In this document: positions 38,875-47,398 of the stretch, one piece after another | Position numbering within the stretch: position 1 is the stretch's first letter | Layout of the letters: each line of letters begins with the position of its first letter | Virus record (IMG/VR): IMGVR_UViG_3300006789_000027 | Span: 1 to 57,831 of that record | Origin: a virus | Length of the DNA stretch: 57,831 nucleotides | Direction: 5' to 3' (one strand) | Notes under the pieces: generated by a model | What the model saw: only the letters and a program-made list of their open reading frames with translations | Told to the model about the DNA's origin: nothing | Databases searched by the model: none | Translations under genes and position numbers: made by a program

Positions 38875-39076
38875 GCATAAAATCCTAAATCCCACCGGAG
38901 AATACCACGCTTTGGGTCCCATGCCAGAATGGCAGGTCGCATAATATACAGATATCTTGCCTCCCTTTTAAGGGTCCCCTTTTTTGTTAAGGGACTCCTA
39001 GAAAAAAAATAAAATCCAATAAAATCCCAAATAAAATCCAATAAAAATACAAAAAATGAGCTATAAATATAATACA

Positions 39077-39430
39077 ATGAAACTACTAGTTGCCTTCATC
39101 TTAATCTTATCTTTATCATATATTGATCAAACTCAAATAAGATATGGAGATTATAAAAATTTTGACGCTGAGAAGAACCATAAAGTAGGTACCATAGAAT
39201 CGAAGCAAGTGTATTATAAGATTCCTGCTTACGAAGGAATCAAAACAGGAGAATATGAGAAAGGTACTGCCAAATACACCCAGGCTCTTAAAGAAACTAC
39301 TATGGAATATCGAAGGGTAATGCGAGTGACTGCTAAGAAACAGGATTTAAAGCTAATAGTGGAAATGGGAGGAATATCGGACTACCCCTCAAAAGATATT
39401 ACAGAGAATTGCATCTCTCACATTAACTAA
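39077..39430 (+). CDS. Secreted or membrane-anchored small protein
   Basis: 117 aa from ATG 39077; a start 21 nt earlier is less likely. LLVAFILILSLSYI is a signal or anchor, the rest charged with no family. ATAAATATAATACA just before the ATG resembles a T4-type late promoter. First gene of the rightward late block. Confidence 0.5.
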   Translation: MKLLVAFILILSLSYIDQTQIRYGDYKNFDAEKNHKVGTIESKQVYYKIPAYEGIKTGEYEKGTAKYTQALKETTMEYRRVMRVTAKKQDLKLIVEMGGISDYPSKDITENCISHIN

Positions 39431-39440
39431 ATAAAGTACT

Positions 39441-40865
39441 ATGGACCATGATAAGCTTATAAAAGAGTCGGAAAAAATTTTTGAGGGTGTATTAACAGAG
39501 AAAGGACTTAAGGCGCTCGCAAGATCAGGAGAGCTTGGACCGGATGTGGCCTCTTTTCATAGTAAAGGGAAAGGCACCTCTAACACAAATTGGGACAAAC
39601 CGATAACTAGGCCGGTAATGCCGGGAAGGATATCCGGACCCATGCCCCTGCATGCGAAAACGGCGAGAGCTAGATACAAATTATCACAATCGCAAAAGAG
39701 AGCAAAACTTCGTCCGGATTTAGTAGGTGGATCCACAAACCCAACCATACACGCTGACCCTGACGATAAGAAAGAAATGGATCAGTCTGCTGAAACATAC
39801 CGGAACCCAAACCCTCATGGTACGAAACGCGATTTGGGTGGCACTCCACCCGATTGGCGTCAAGGTACGGAACGAGGCGTGAAGAAGGTTCCAGGTGAAA
39901 AGCCTGCGGGACCCGATACTTCGAGGAAATTGGTTAGGCGTTTGAATCGTGTAAGACGTCCGCAGACCCCTATGAGTCAGCAAAAGAAAAATAGGATCCA
40001 AGCCTTCAAACCTTCCATGGAAAACTCCAACCAAGATCCCAGATTGGAGGAAGGTGTCGGACAAACGGTCGCAAAAGTTCTTAGGAGTAAACCCGCTAGA
40101 GCTCTGGGTCGTGGAATAGAAGCAGTAGGTGGAGCTGCGCTGAATGTAGCTGGAGCTGCGGGGAGGAGTGGAGCAGAAGCTCTCGATCGGGAAGCCGGGA
40201 GGTTGGGTCAGTGGGGTAAACGTAAAATAAGGCAAGGTTACCGAGCACTAAAGAGACGTGCTGGGGAAGCACTTGATGCTAAAGCAAAAGACAAGCCAAA
40301 TGTAATATCTCGTGAGGAAGCAACTAAGAAACGGCAAGCAAGACAGAAAGCGTTGGATACTCCTACGGATGTAGAAATGGAAAACTCCAACCAAGATCCC
40401 AACTTGAAGGAAGATAAAAAGCATGATGGTTCGATTTCAGGTCAACCCGCTACTTTCAAAAAAGGTAAAGAACTTGAGAGCACGAAAGGAAAAGGTTACC
40501 GTCTCGTAAAGAAAAAGTGGAAACTCGCATCTGAAATGGAAAACTCCAACCAAGATCCCAACTTGAAGGAAGCAGTTTCTGATTCTGGTACTCAACTGCA
40601 AAGGATTTATAAATCTGGAGAGCTCGCTGGAAGTGGAAAGTTTAGTGGGGAAAAGAATCATGGAGAGGTGCAAGATCAATTAGATCGTATTCGTAATAAA
40701 GGTCGTAAATTGGCACTAAAAGATAAAAAGATAAAGCCGAAGTTGAAGAGTAAGCTGATGACACCTTCCCAAGGCGGGGGAGACGTTGCAACTGAGAAGT
40801 CTTTGGTTAAAGGCATTACGAAGGGTAAAGCCATCAATAGAGCAATACGGGCACTTCCCAAGTAA
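39441..40865 (+). CDS. Basic polyprotein with repeated capsid-targeting-like signals
   Basis: 474 aa, very basic. The N-terminus (KLIKESEKIFEGVLTE) resembles the T4 capsid-targeting signal, cleaved by the prohead protease after L/I-x-E. Three near-identical 12-residue units MENSNQDPxLxE occur at residues 193-204, 313-324 and 366-377, each ending in a potential L-x-E cut and starting with Met. Cutting would give four basic peptides of about 50-180 aa, reminiscent of T4 internal proteins packed with DNA. No prohead protease gene is in this window. Function inferred. Confidence 0.6.
   Translation: MDHDKLIKESEKIFEGVLTEKGLKALARSGELGPDVASFHSKGKGTSNTNWDKPITRPVMPGRISGPMPLHAKTARARYKLSQSQKRAKLRPDLVGGSTNPTIHADPDDKKEMDQSAETYRNPNPHGTKRDLGGTPPDWRQGTERGVKKVPGEKPAGPDTSRKLVRRLNRVRRPQTPMSQQKKNRIQAFKPSMENSNQDPRLEEGVGQTVAKVLRSKPARALGRGIEAVGGAALNVAGAAGRSGAEALDREAGRLGQWGKRKIRQGYRALKRRAGEALDAKAKDKPNVISREEATKKRQARQKALDTPTDVEMENSNQDPNLKEDKKHDGSISGQPATFKKGKELESTKGKGYRLVKKKWKLASEMENSNQDPNLKEAVSDSGTQLQRIYKSGELAGSGKFSGEKNHGEVQDQLDRIRNKGRKLALKDKKIKPKLKSKLMTPSQGGGDVATEKSLVKGITKGKAINRAIRALPK
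40017..40572 (+). repeat. Three 36-bp coding repeats (MENSNQDPxLxE)
   Basis: Copies begin at 40017, 40377 and 40536; the first 25 bases of each are identical and copies 2 and 3 are identical for 36. All are in frame and begin with ATG. They look like fused starts of once separate genes or inserted cleavage tags. Confidence 0.85.
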
Positions 40866-40870
40866 TTCCG

Positions 40871-41194
40871 ATGAATCATAACAAGCTTATAGAAGAATCT
40901 GAAAAAATTTTTAATGCTGTGATTAAAGAGGGTTCTGGTGGAGAACAAAGCCAACTTCGAAGAATAGATGCGGAGGATGATAAAAATCCTGCTACTAACC
41001 CCGTGCTAAAGCGTCTCGAAAGTAAGTTGAAGCATAAGCAAAAAGGAGCGGACCGAAGAGCAAAGCATAGAGGTATGTTGGTAATCCCTAAAAAGGACCG
41101 TGAGCCTAAAGATCTCAAGCAACGACTTCAACAAAGACAAACCATGAGGCAAGCTAGACCCGTAAAAACGGTCGGAGAGAAACTCCCCAAGTAA
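40871..41194 (+). CDS. Basic head-packaged protein candidate
   Basis: 107 aa. KLIEESEKIFNAVIKE at the start parallels KLIKESEKIFEGVLTE of the polyprotein and ends in I-x-E followed by Gly-Ser, a predicted prohead protease site. Remainder is basic. Likely a second internal protein. Confidence 0.55.
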   Translation: MNHNKLIEESEKIFNAVIKEGSGGEQSQLRRIDAEDDKNPATNPVLKRLESKLKHKQKGADRRAKHRGMLVIPKKDREPKDLKQRLQQRQTMRQARPVKTVGEKLPK

Positions 41195-41752
41195 ATGAAA
41201 AAATTTTTGGCGCTAGGACTAATCCTATGCCTCGTAGGATTTCTCAGTAATATACCATCTTATTCCGATTCTGCATCAGAAGAGCCAGAGGAATCTATGG
41301 CATTCCATGATCCTTATAAGCCTTATAAGCATGAGATCGATATTGAATTTCTCACTCATTGTAGTCTGACCTTATCGAATGGAATTGGTACCTTTCGAAT
41401 GTCTGGTTCTCAATTTTTTATTAGAATGCTACAAAGAGATGAGCCAGGCGAGACTCACGAGACTGGGCTTGTTCTACATAAACCAAATTTTCATTTTCAT
41501 TGGCCTCAACGTTCTGTTTTAGGTTTTAATGCTTCAGTAGAGTACACTTATCCAGCTCATTCTTTTGTAGGGTATTACTATAATATCGGATTATTTGACC
41601 CTCCTAGTATTAATAACATCGGATCAAAGATTCATTATAGAGGAACGGGAATCCTCCAGCTCCGGGAAGGCTCCGCCTTAATTACTTTAGGGAAACGTAC
41701 TTGGGTGCAACATGCTCCATGGGTATTAGTTTTCGGAAGAAATCCTAAATAA
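41195..41752 (+). CDS. Protein with signal peptide
   Basis: 185 aa. MKKFLALGLILCLVGFL is a clear signal-type segment; the mature part is beta-rich with many aromatics (FHFHWPQ, YYYNIGLF). Starts directly after the previous stop. Exported or envelope-associated; family unknown. Confidence 0.5.
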   Translation: MKKFLALGLILCLVGFLSNIPSYSDSASEEPEESMAFHDPYKPYKHEIDIEFLTHCSLTLSNGIGTFRMSGSQFFIRMLQRDEPGETHETGLVLHKPNFHFHWPQRSVLGFNASVEYTYPAHSFVGYYYNIGLFDPPSINNIGSKIHYRGTGILQLREGSALITLGKRTWVQHAPWVLVFGRNPK

Positions 41753-41792
41753 ATGGCGTTAAGGGGGGCGGAACTTCTCTAGATATAGTAAT

Positions 41793-42635
41793 ATGCCATT
41801 GAGCCAGCCCTCCCAACCAACAACTAATAAAGTAACCACTAATGCCAGTGGGATTAACGTCGTATCAGGAATTCCTAATTCCAGTGGATATGACGGACCG
41901 TGGTATATCGAGGAGCAAACCCTAAGTATAAGCTACAGAAGAGTACCTGAGGCCCGGATGACGGATTGGAATTGCAGCTTGGACTATGTTAGATGGGAGG
42001 GGCAAGTAATCCGCACTCAGCTTGCCATGTTTATAACTGCCGAGGTTAAAGGTTATAAAGACTGGGGGCATTACGACACTTCCGCATGGTCACAACCTCA
42101 AGTCCTTAAGGTATACGCTGCTAGTGCCGATGCTAGTGGAAGTACTTATGGGAATTTAACAGCCTCTTCATGGGGACCGGCAGGAGAAGTTGTAACCGAT
42201 CAGAAGTACTATCGCAGAGTCGCGTGGGATGATGCATCTGGAGCTTCGGAATTTACTCAGAGTTGTTTCGCAAGTAACGCATTCGCAGAGTGGCACGTCA
42301 ACCCGTATACCGAATATGCGTCTTCCGGGATGTACCCGGTTGAGGACCTGCTTGATAATATGTATTGGGCTATGGGTCCGCGAAAACCTGGGTGCCCGCA
42401 AAGTCCGATGATGTATTGGACTGCAAAGTGTGGTTTTGGAGCCTTGGGGTCACTTTTTGGTCCGTACGACACTTCTGGAGAGTACATGGACACGGCAGAT
42501 ATCCTAGATGAGGTTGGCAGTAGAATTGGATATTTAGGACTTTATAATCTGCCGAAGGCAGACGTGAACTCCAGTGGTGATGTCCTTGCGAATACTGGAG
42601 TAGCAGCATACCGAACCAGCAGGCACTCTTGGTAA
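41793..42635 (+). CDS. Beta-rich probable virion protein
   Basis: 280 aa, rich in Gly, Ser, Tyr and Trp, few Lys; polar N-terminus (MPLSQPSQPTTNK). Composition suits a head or tail surface protein. AGATATAGTAAT precedes the ATG, a late-promoter-like string. No family recognised. Confidence 0.5.
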   Translation: MPLSQPSQPTTNKVTTNASGINVVSGIPNSSGYDGPWYIEEQTLSISYRRVPEARMTDWNCSLDYVRWEGQVIRTQLAMFITAEVKGYKDWGHYDTSAWSQPQVLKVYAASADASGSTYGNLTASSWGPAGEVVTDQKYYRRVAWDDASGASEFTQSCFASNAFAEWHVNPYTEYASSGMYPVEDLLDNMYWAMGPRKPGCPQSPMMYWTAKCGFGALGSLFGPYDTSGEYMDTADILDEVGSRIGYLGLYNLPKADVNSSGDVLANTGVAAYRTSRHSW

Positions 42636-42695
42636 GAGTATCTGATTAATTTACACCTAAGATTTTAGAATCTGCTAAAGATTAGAACTTTTAGC

Positions 42696-42714
42696 GTTCT
42701 GTTAAGCGCCTTCG
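42696..42714 (+). other. GC hairpin
   Basis: GCGCC-TTC-GGCGC between the virion gene and the next small gene. No T-run follows, so more likely an mRNA stability or processing structure than a terminator. Confidence 0.4.
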
Positions 42715-42733
42715 GCGCATATATAACTTGATT

Positions 42734-42955
42734 ATGAAAATACTCTCTTCCTTACGTTCTGTGTTAAATTGGGCAGTTGCCAAGTTTGATGCTTGTTTTG
42801 CTTGGACTACCCAGCGTTTAGATATTCTATTTGGAGAAGTTACTGCGGTAATCGACTCTTTGATTAGAGTTGGTACTCGCGTTGTAGTTTTTCTACTTTT
42901 ACTTCAGATCCTTAATTTAGATCTTATTGGAGCTTTGAAGGAGTTTCTTGCGTGA
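42734..42955 (+). CDS. Small membrane protein
   Basis: 73 aa from ATG 42734 (TTG at 42728 not used). Amphipathic N-terminus and a C-terminal hydrophobic helix VVVFLLLLQILNL. Overlaps the next GTG start by 4 nt. Unknown function. Confidence 0.5.
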   Translation: MKILSSLRSVLNWAVAKFDACFAWTTQRLDILFGEVTAVIDSLIRVGTRVVVFLLLLQILNLDLIGALKEFLA

Positions 42956-43407
42956 ACTTTAAGGATTACATTGTTACGGAAGCTAAGAAGTGGGAGGATA
43001 TGACTCCTAAAGAGCGAGAAGCTAGTGAAAAAGCAAAAAAAGAGGCTGAAAAAATGGTAGCTCAAGGAAAAACTGATCTAGGTCTATCATCTAAGTCTAA
43101 AGCAGAAAAAAAAAGACTTCGTACCATCGCAGCTAAGAAGAGGGGACCCTCTGAGCTAGATGATGACTTGAAGTGTGATGAGTCCAAACGAGAAGAAGTT
43201 GAAAAAGAGGGCCCTTACGTAACCTCCCGTAAATTTAAAAAAGTAACGGACCCTGCCAAGAAAAGAAAAATGAGAGCTCAAAATCCTCCAATCGAGAGGA
43301 AGGATGTACCCTCTGTTAAAGATATCAAGGATAGGGAAGCAAAAAAGCGGAAAGAGAGCTTTCGAGCCGCCGGAAGAATGGCTGCTAGATCTAAGTTCAC
43401 AAATTAA
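42952..43407 (+). CDS. Basic head-packaged protein with capsid-targeting-like start
   Basis: 151 aa, GTG start. MNFKDYIVTE followed by Ala closely resembles the T4 internal-protein leader (MKTYQEFIAE followed by Ala), which is cut after Glu. The rest is Lys/Glu-rich and helical. Converges with the deaminase gene, overlapping by 4 nt. Confidence 0.6.
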   Translation: MNFKDYIVTEAKKWEDMTPKEREASEKAKKEAEKMVAQGKTDLGLSSKSKAEKKRLRTIAAKKRGPSELDDDLKCDESKREEVEKEGPYVTSRKFKKVTDPAKKRKMRAQNPPIERKDVPSVKDIKDREAKKRKESFRAAGRMAARSKFTN

Positions 43408-43898
43408 AGAGGCGACGACCCTTCTACCGTTAGTCTCTCGTAAGGATCAGCACACGAACAGGTTCCATTACTCGCAGACGTGTTTCCTACGATACATACA
43501 GTAATCCCACAAGTTTTAAGGAAATCAACTCCTTCATCCAGGCGATAAAGTTCACCGCAGACCACGCGACGGATTCCTGATTGGACAATAAGCTTAGCAC
43601 ACTCAAAGCAAGGAGATAGAGTGGTATAAAGCGTAGCTCCTTCGGAGCTACTGGTTCCCTTCGCTAGTTTAGTAATCGCGTTAGACTCCGCGTGAAGCAC
43701 CTCTCGACGCGTATCTCCGTTGCGGTCTTCACACATATTACTTTGTCCTGTAGGAGTTCCATTAAATCCGTCCGAAATAATCTGTCCGTTCTTTACAATA
43801 AGACATCCGACCTTCATTCTATTGGCTTGGGAAAGATTTGACCAGTTTTTGGCCATTTCGAGATAAGTTTGATCTAGTTTAGTTTGTGTAGCCATCAT
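43404..43898 (-). CDS. dCMP deaminase (ComEB-type)
   Basis: 164 aa. Zinc site: HAESN and PCFECAKLIVQSG, with the catalytic Glu in HAE. Converts dCMP to dUMP for thymidylate supply, and is common in T4-type phages. The real start is one of two adjacent ATGs at 43898 or 43895. AT-rich TATATTATA just upstream suggests a phage promoter. Confidence 0.85.
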   Translation of the reverse strand: MMATQTKLDQTYLEMAKNWSNLSQANRMKVGCLIVKNGQIISDGFNGTPTGQSNMCEDRNGDTRREVLHAESNAITKLAKGTSSSEGATLYTTLSPCFECAKLIVQSGIRRVVCGELYRLDEGVDFLKTCGITVCIVGNTSASNGTCSCADPYERLTVEGSSPL

Positions 43899-43914
43899 AT
43901 AATATAAAAGAATA

Positions 43915-43936
43915 AAGGGGGCTAAAAAGCCCCCTT
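43915..43936 (-). terminator. Intrinsic terminator hairpin
   Basis: AAGGGGGC/GCCCCCTT (8 bp) with a 6-base loop; on the minus strand it is followed by TATTCTTTT. Ends the 43958-44575 transcript. Confidence 0.7.
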
Positions 43937-43957
43937 AAAAGTAATTAAATATTTAAA

Positions 43958-44575
43958 TTATAGATCTTCTTCCTTTTGTGCAGCTCTAGAAGCTTTCTTG
44001 GACGCAGCACCCGTTCCTTTGGTAACTTTCTTCATAAGATTACGAGCAGCTTGATTCAAAGCATTTCCATTAGCGTCGAACTTCGCCTTTTCCTTCGTCT
44101 TAGACCCAAACTTAGCATTAAGAGCATCGTCACGTTCTTTTTCAGCTTTAGTACGAGCTTCAGCAAGAACTTTTACGATATCACAAAGACTTTGAACCGT
44201 TTCTTCAAGCATTCCAATTCTATCCTCAGGGGTATCTGGCTCCTTATGATCTTTTAAAGTTTTAGGCATAACCCACTTATTAGCGATGTTAGAGGGAAGA
44301 CCGAAGTTATCCATTCCAGCAGAGGCTGGATCGCTCTTAGGCTCTCCACCGCCACTAGGACCAGCCTTAGAGGCTGCTGCGGCATTCTCCTGGTTACCTG
44401 TAACAGTTCCAGAGCCTTTACCTTGATTCTCTTGGCTATCGCTGCCAGAACCTTTAGCGGTTGGAGTACTCCACTTATTACCATTCCCGAGCTTAGCATC
44501 GCCACCTGTTAATTTAGGGAGCATAGCGTTAGCTTCGAGAAGGGTGTTTACAAAATCTTGAGAAATATCTTTCAT
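43958..44575 (-). CDS. Probable head core or internal protein
   Basis: 205 aa. DFVNTLLE followed by Ala near the N-terminus is another L-x-E site. A Gly/Ser/Asn-rich low-complexity stretch (~40-90), a coiled-coil (EETVQSLCDIVKVLAEARTKAEKE) and a basic C-terminus follow. Layout suits a prohead scaffold or internal protein. TATATAAAATAGG lies before its start. Confidence 0.5.
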   Translation of the reverse strand: MKDISQDFVNTLLEANAMLPKLTGGDAKLGNGNKWSTPTAKGSGSDSQENQGKGSGTVTGNQENAAAASKAGPSGGGEPKSDPASAGMDNFGLPSNIANKWVMPKTLKDHKEPDTPEDRIGMLEETVQSLCDIVKVLAEARTKAEKERDDALNAKFGSKTKEKAKFDANGNALNQAARNLMKKVTKGTGAASKKASRAAQKEEDL

Positions 44576-44649
44576 TTTTTAATTACCTATTTTATATATT
44601 GTTCTTACTTAGAAAGTAAACAGCTTTATTCTAACTTCTAGATATAATA

Positions 44650-45162
44650 ATGGAACAAGAATTCTTCGATAACATTGAAAAAAATCCAATTATTGGGATT
44701 TTCGGAGATACTGTATTTCCTAATAAATCTATAGGGGAAGGGATTAGAGAAAAATCCAAAGTAATTTCAGAGCTTAAAAGCTTGCTTCTAAAGATGGATC
44801 CTAAGAAAGTATACATTATTCCTCATAGGGGGGTAAATTTAACATCCCTTACGATTTTACAGTATTTAAATATCCCATATACTATTGTAAACCCTTATCG
44901 AGGTTATTTTAATAGTACTCACAATAGAGACAAACTAAAAATTGTTTTTGGTATGGAAAATAGTTCTTCGGTTATTACGGTAGGAAAAAATCCTAAAAAT
45001 GCTAGAGGGACCCTAAAAGCTTTATCAGACACAGAAGATTTTGTTATTGACAGATCAGATCTCATTATTTCTATTAATGGTAATAAACCAGACAATAAAT
45101 CAATGAATTTACTTAAAAAACTTCCTGAATCTGGAAAACATATAATATTTTTTAAATATTAA
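44650..45162 (+). CDS. Possible SLOG/Rossmann nucleotide-binding protein
   Basis: 170 aa. IIGIFGDTVFPN then KKVYIIPHRGVNLTSL and LNIPYTIVNPY resemble the beta-loop patterns of SLOG (YpsA/DprA-like) proteins, which bind nucleotide ligands. The glycine content of the loops is lower than usual. TAGATATAATA directly precedes the ATG. Confidence 0.4.
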   Translation: MEQEFFDNIEKNPIIGIFGDTVFPNKSIGEGIREKSKVISELKSLLLKMDPKKVYIIPHRGVNLTSLTILQYLNIPYTIVNPYRGYFNSTHNRDKLKIVFGMENSSSVITVGKNPKNARGTLKALSDTEDFVIDRSDLIISINGNKPDNKSMNLLKKLPESGKHIIFFKY

Positions 45163-45175
45163 CAAAGTTATAACG

Positions 45176-45874
45176 TTATTTAATGTGGAGGGGTAGATTC
45201 TTTTTGAACAGGTCCGCAAACGCTTCCCTGTTTTCATGCCAAGAGGTCTTACCCTTAATCTCCCCTCTAGAGTAATGGATGACCTGTAAAGGTATGACCC
45301 TGTTTCGAAGACCCTTCATGTGCGCTTGAGATGTATAAAAGATATCATAAAAATCCCAATTCCCGGGAAAACATTTAGGCTTCTTTAGTTGGATAGTATT
45401 CACGGTTCTTCCTTTCGCTGCGAGGAATAATCCGTCCATTACCACAACATCCCCCAAAGGTCCAAAGTACGTTTGGAAGATTTCAGCCTTTTTATCCCCG
45501 TGATAAACACTTCCCGCTAAAGGATTAAGATGTGAATCCGCATGTGGAGTCTGCATGTCTTCCCACCAAACACAACTTGATCTGAGGAGACGAGTACCAG
45601 CTAAACCTACAAATCCAGAATTGGAATCCTCTAAGTTCTTTTCTATAAACAAGTTAAAGTCCCAAGGACTTGTTAAAACCTCAATATCATCGTGACAGAA
45701 GATAACAAGATCATCCGCTTTAATATCCTGATCCTTAACTCCAGTATCAAAAGCTTCAAAGATATTCTCAAACCCTACTAAAGGAACAACTCTCCATTCG
45801 GATAGTTCAAGGAAATGCCTTAAGGTTTTTTTGATTTTACCGTCTCGAGTTGGAATAAAAGCGACTTTTTTCAT
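45176..45874 (-). CDS. Glycosyltransferase-like protein (GT-A)
   Basis: 232 aa. LVIFCHDDIEVL gives the acidic metal motif, GNWDFYDIFYTSQAHMKG and VIHYSRGEIKG the acceptor side, as in small phage GT-A enzymes. It stands alone on the minus strand beside the terminase. CTATAATAG lies 18 nt before its ATG, the same distance as before the helicase gene. Confidence 0.6.
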   Translation of the reverse strand: MKKVAFIPTRDGKIKKTLRHFLELSEWRVVPLVGFENIFEAFDTGVKDQDIKADDLVIFCHDDIEVLTSPWDFNLFIEKNLEDSNSGFVGLAGTRLLRSSCVWWEDMQTPHADSHLNPLAGSVYHGDKKAEIFQTYFGPLGDVVVMDGLFLAAKGRTVNTIQLKKPKCFPGNWDFYDIFYTSQAHMKGLRNRVIPLQVIHYSRGEIKGKTSWHENREAFADLFKKNLPLHIK

Positions 45875-45910
45875 TTTCTATATAATTACACACTATTATA
45901 GGATGTTTTT

Positions 45911-47398
45911 ATGGTTTCTAAAAAAGAAGAAATATTAGAAGAACTTCGGAAATGCTCCGAAGATCCCGCCTATTTCATTAGAAACTACGTAAACATTGAG
46001 CATCCTATTAAAGGCATAGTACCTTTCGATTTATATCGATTTCAAGAAAAAATTATTAGTGAAGTTGAAGAATACCGATTTAACATTATTAGGAAGTTTA
46101 GACAAGCGGGAATTACTACTATCTGTGCGGCGTATTCCCTTTGGGCTATAATCTTCAAAAATAATCACAATATTATGGTTGTCTCTATTGGAGATCGGGA
46201 ATCTACCGCATTTCTTCGCAGAGTAGTTCTCATGTATGATGATCTTCCTGTATGGCTTAAACCAAAGATTACTGAAAAAAACAAACACTCTTTGTACCTT
46301 AGCACTGGAAGTCGTGTAAGAGCTCAACCTGCTGGTGCTGGACGAGGTGAATCTGTATCTCACTTGATTGTTGATGAGGCTGCATTTGTTGATAAGATGC
46401 GTGAGTTTTGGGCTGCGGTATACCCTACAATTTCTACCGGAGGTAAGGCTACTTTGATTTCAACGGTTAATGGAATGTCTAATCTATACTACGAGCTTTA
46501 CCGGGATGCGGAGTTAAAGAAAAATTCTTTTAACGTATTAGACCTTCATTGGAGAGAGCATCCAGAATACACTGACGAGTGGGCTAAGGAGAATAGACCT
46601 ATTATTGGGGAACGCATGTGGGCTCAAGAGTATGAGTGTGAATTCCTTGGCACAGGAGATACTTTTATAGATGGAAACACCTTGAAGCGTCTAAAAGGAA
46701 ATTCTTGCGAGGACTACTCGACTAGACACTCGGGCAAACTTAGAGTATTTCGGGAGCCTGACCCGTACCACCAGTATGTGCTAAGCGTCGATACCTCTTT
46801 TGGTAGAGAGCGTGATTACTCTGCATTTCAGATTATTAATCTTTACAGTGGTGAGCAAGTAGCAGAGTTCTATTCAAACACCACTCCAATCTCTAACTTT
46901 GCAAAAATTATTAAATCAGAAGGTGATGCTTATAACACGGCTCACTTAGTAGTTGAAAGGAATGGTTTGGGGATTGCACTGATTCAAGAACTATTTGATG
47001 TTCTTGAGTACGAAAACATGTGGATGGATGACAAAGGAGAATTTGGAATCCAGATCACTACTAAAACGAGAGAAGGAGTACTCTCCTCTTTAGAGGAAGC
47101 TCTTCGAGCTTCCAAGTTCAAAATTAATTCTGAGCGGACAATTGATGAGTTGATGACCTTTATTGTGAACGACAGCGGTAAAGTTCAGGCTGATGACGGC
47201 TATCATGATGACCTAGTTATGAGCTTAGCCCTTGCAGCCTCTGTTCTTGAGGAGTTAAAAGATAATGCTCCTATTATTCCTATGGGGACTAAAGATTTGA
47301 ACGAGGATAATCCAATTAAAGAACAATATAATATTCCAATACACATATCTAATAATGATAAAACCACTGAGGACATGTCATGGGTGATAAAAGACTAA
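45911..47398 (+). CDS. Large terminase subunit (T4 gp17-like)
   Basis: 495 aa. N-terminal ATPase: Walker A RKFRQAGITT (61-70), Walker B HLIVDEAAF with Asp155-Glu156. C-terminal RNase-H-like nuclease: VLSVDTSFGRERD, then a distal DGYHDDLVMS acidic pair. It pumps DNA into the prohead and cuts it. Overlaps the portal gene by 19 nt. Confidence 0.92.
   Translation: MVSKKEEILEELRKCSEDPAYFIRNYVNIEHPIKGIVPFDLYRFQEKIISEVEEYRFNIIRKFRQAGITTICAAYSLWAIIFKNNHNIMVVSIGDRESTAFLRRVVLMYDDLPVWLKPKITEKNKHSLYLSTGSRVRAQPAGAGRGESVSHLIVDEAAFVDKMREFWAAVYPTISTGGKATLISTVNGMSNLYYELYRDAELKKNSFNVLDLHWREHPEYTDEWAKENRPIIGERMWAQEYECEFLGTGDTFIDGNTLKRLKGNSCEDYSTRHSGKLRVFREPDPYHQYVLSVDTSFGRERDYSAFQIINLYSGEQVAEFYSNTTPISNFAKIIKSEGDAYNTAHLVVERNGLGIALIQELFDVLEYENMWMDDKGEFGIQITTKTREGVLSSLEEALRASKFKINSERTIDELMTFIVNDSGKVQADDGYHDDLVMSLALAASVLEELKDNAPIIPMGTKDLNEDNPIKEQYNIPIHISNNDKTTEDMSWVIKD

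Larger units (their letters stand above)
33829..38935. repeat. Dispersed palindrome CTGCCAAAATGGCAG (8 copies)
   Basis: Copies at 33829-33843, 34733-34747, 35189-35203, 35949-35963, 36294-36308 (degenerate), 37228-37242, 38173-38187 and 38921-38935, plus 23069. Each can form a 5-bp stem with a 5-base loop; several are flanked by a GGGCCC run, and two are followed on the minus strand by a shared CCCGGAAxATTTGTTTTTT tail. They sit between the end of one leftward gene and the promoter of the next, as terminators or processing sites would. Not every gene pair has one. Confidence 0.75.

Noticed and set aside
39720-40235. Long leftward open frame opposite the polyprotein
   Set aside because: A shadow of a basic, low-complexity gene; no start signals and Ser/Pro-rich nonsense composition.
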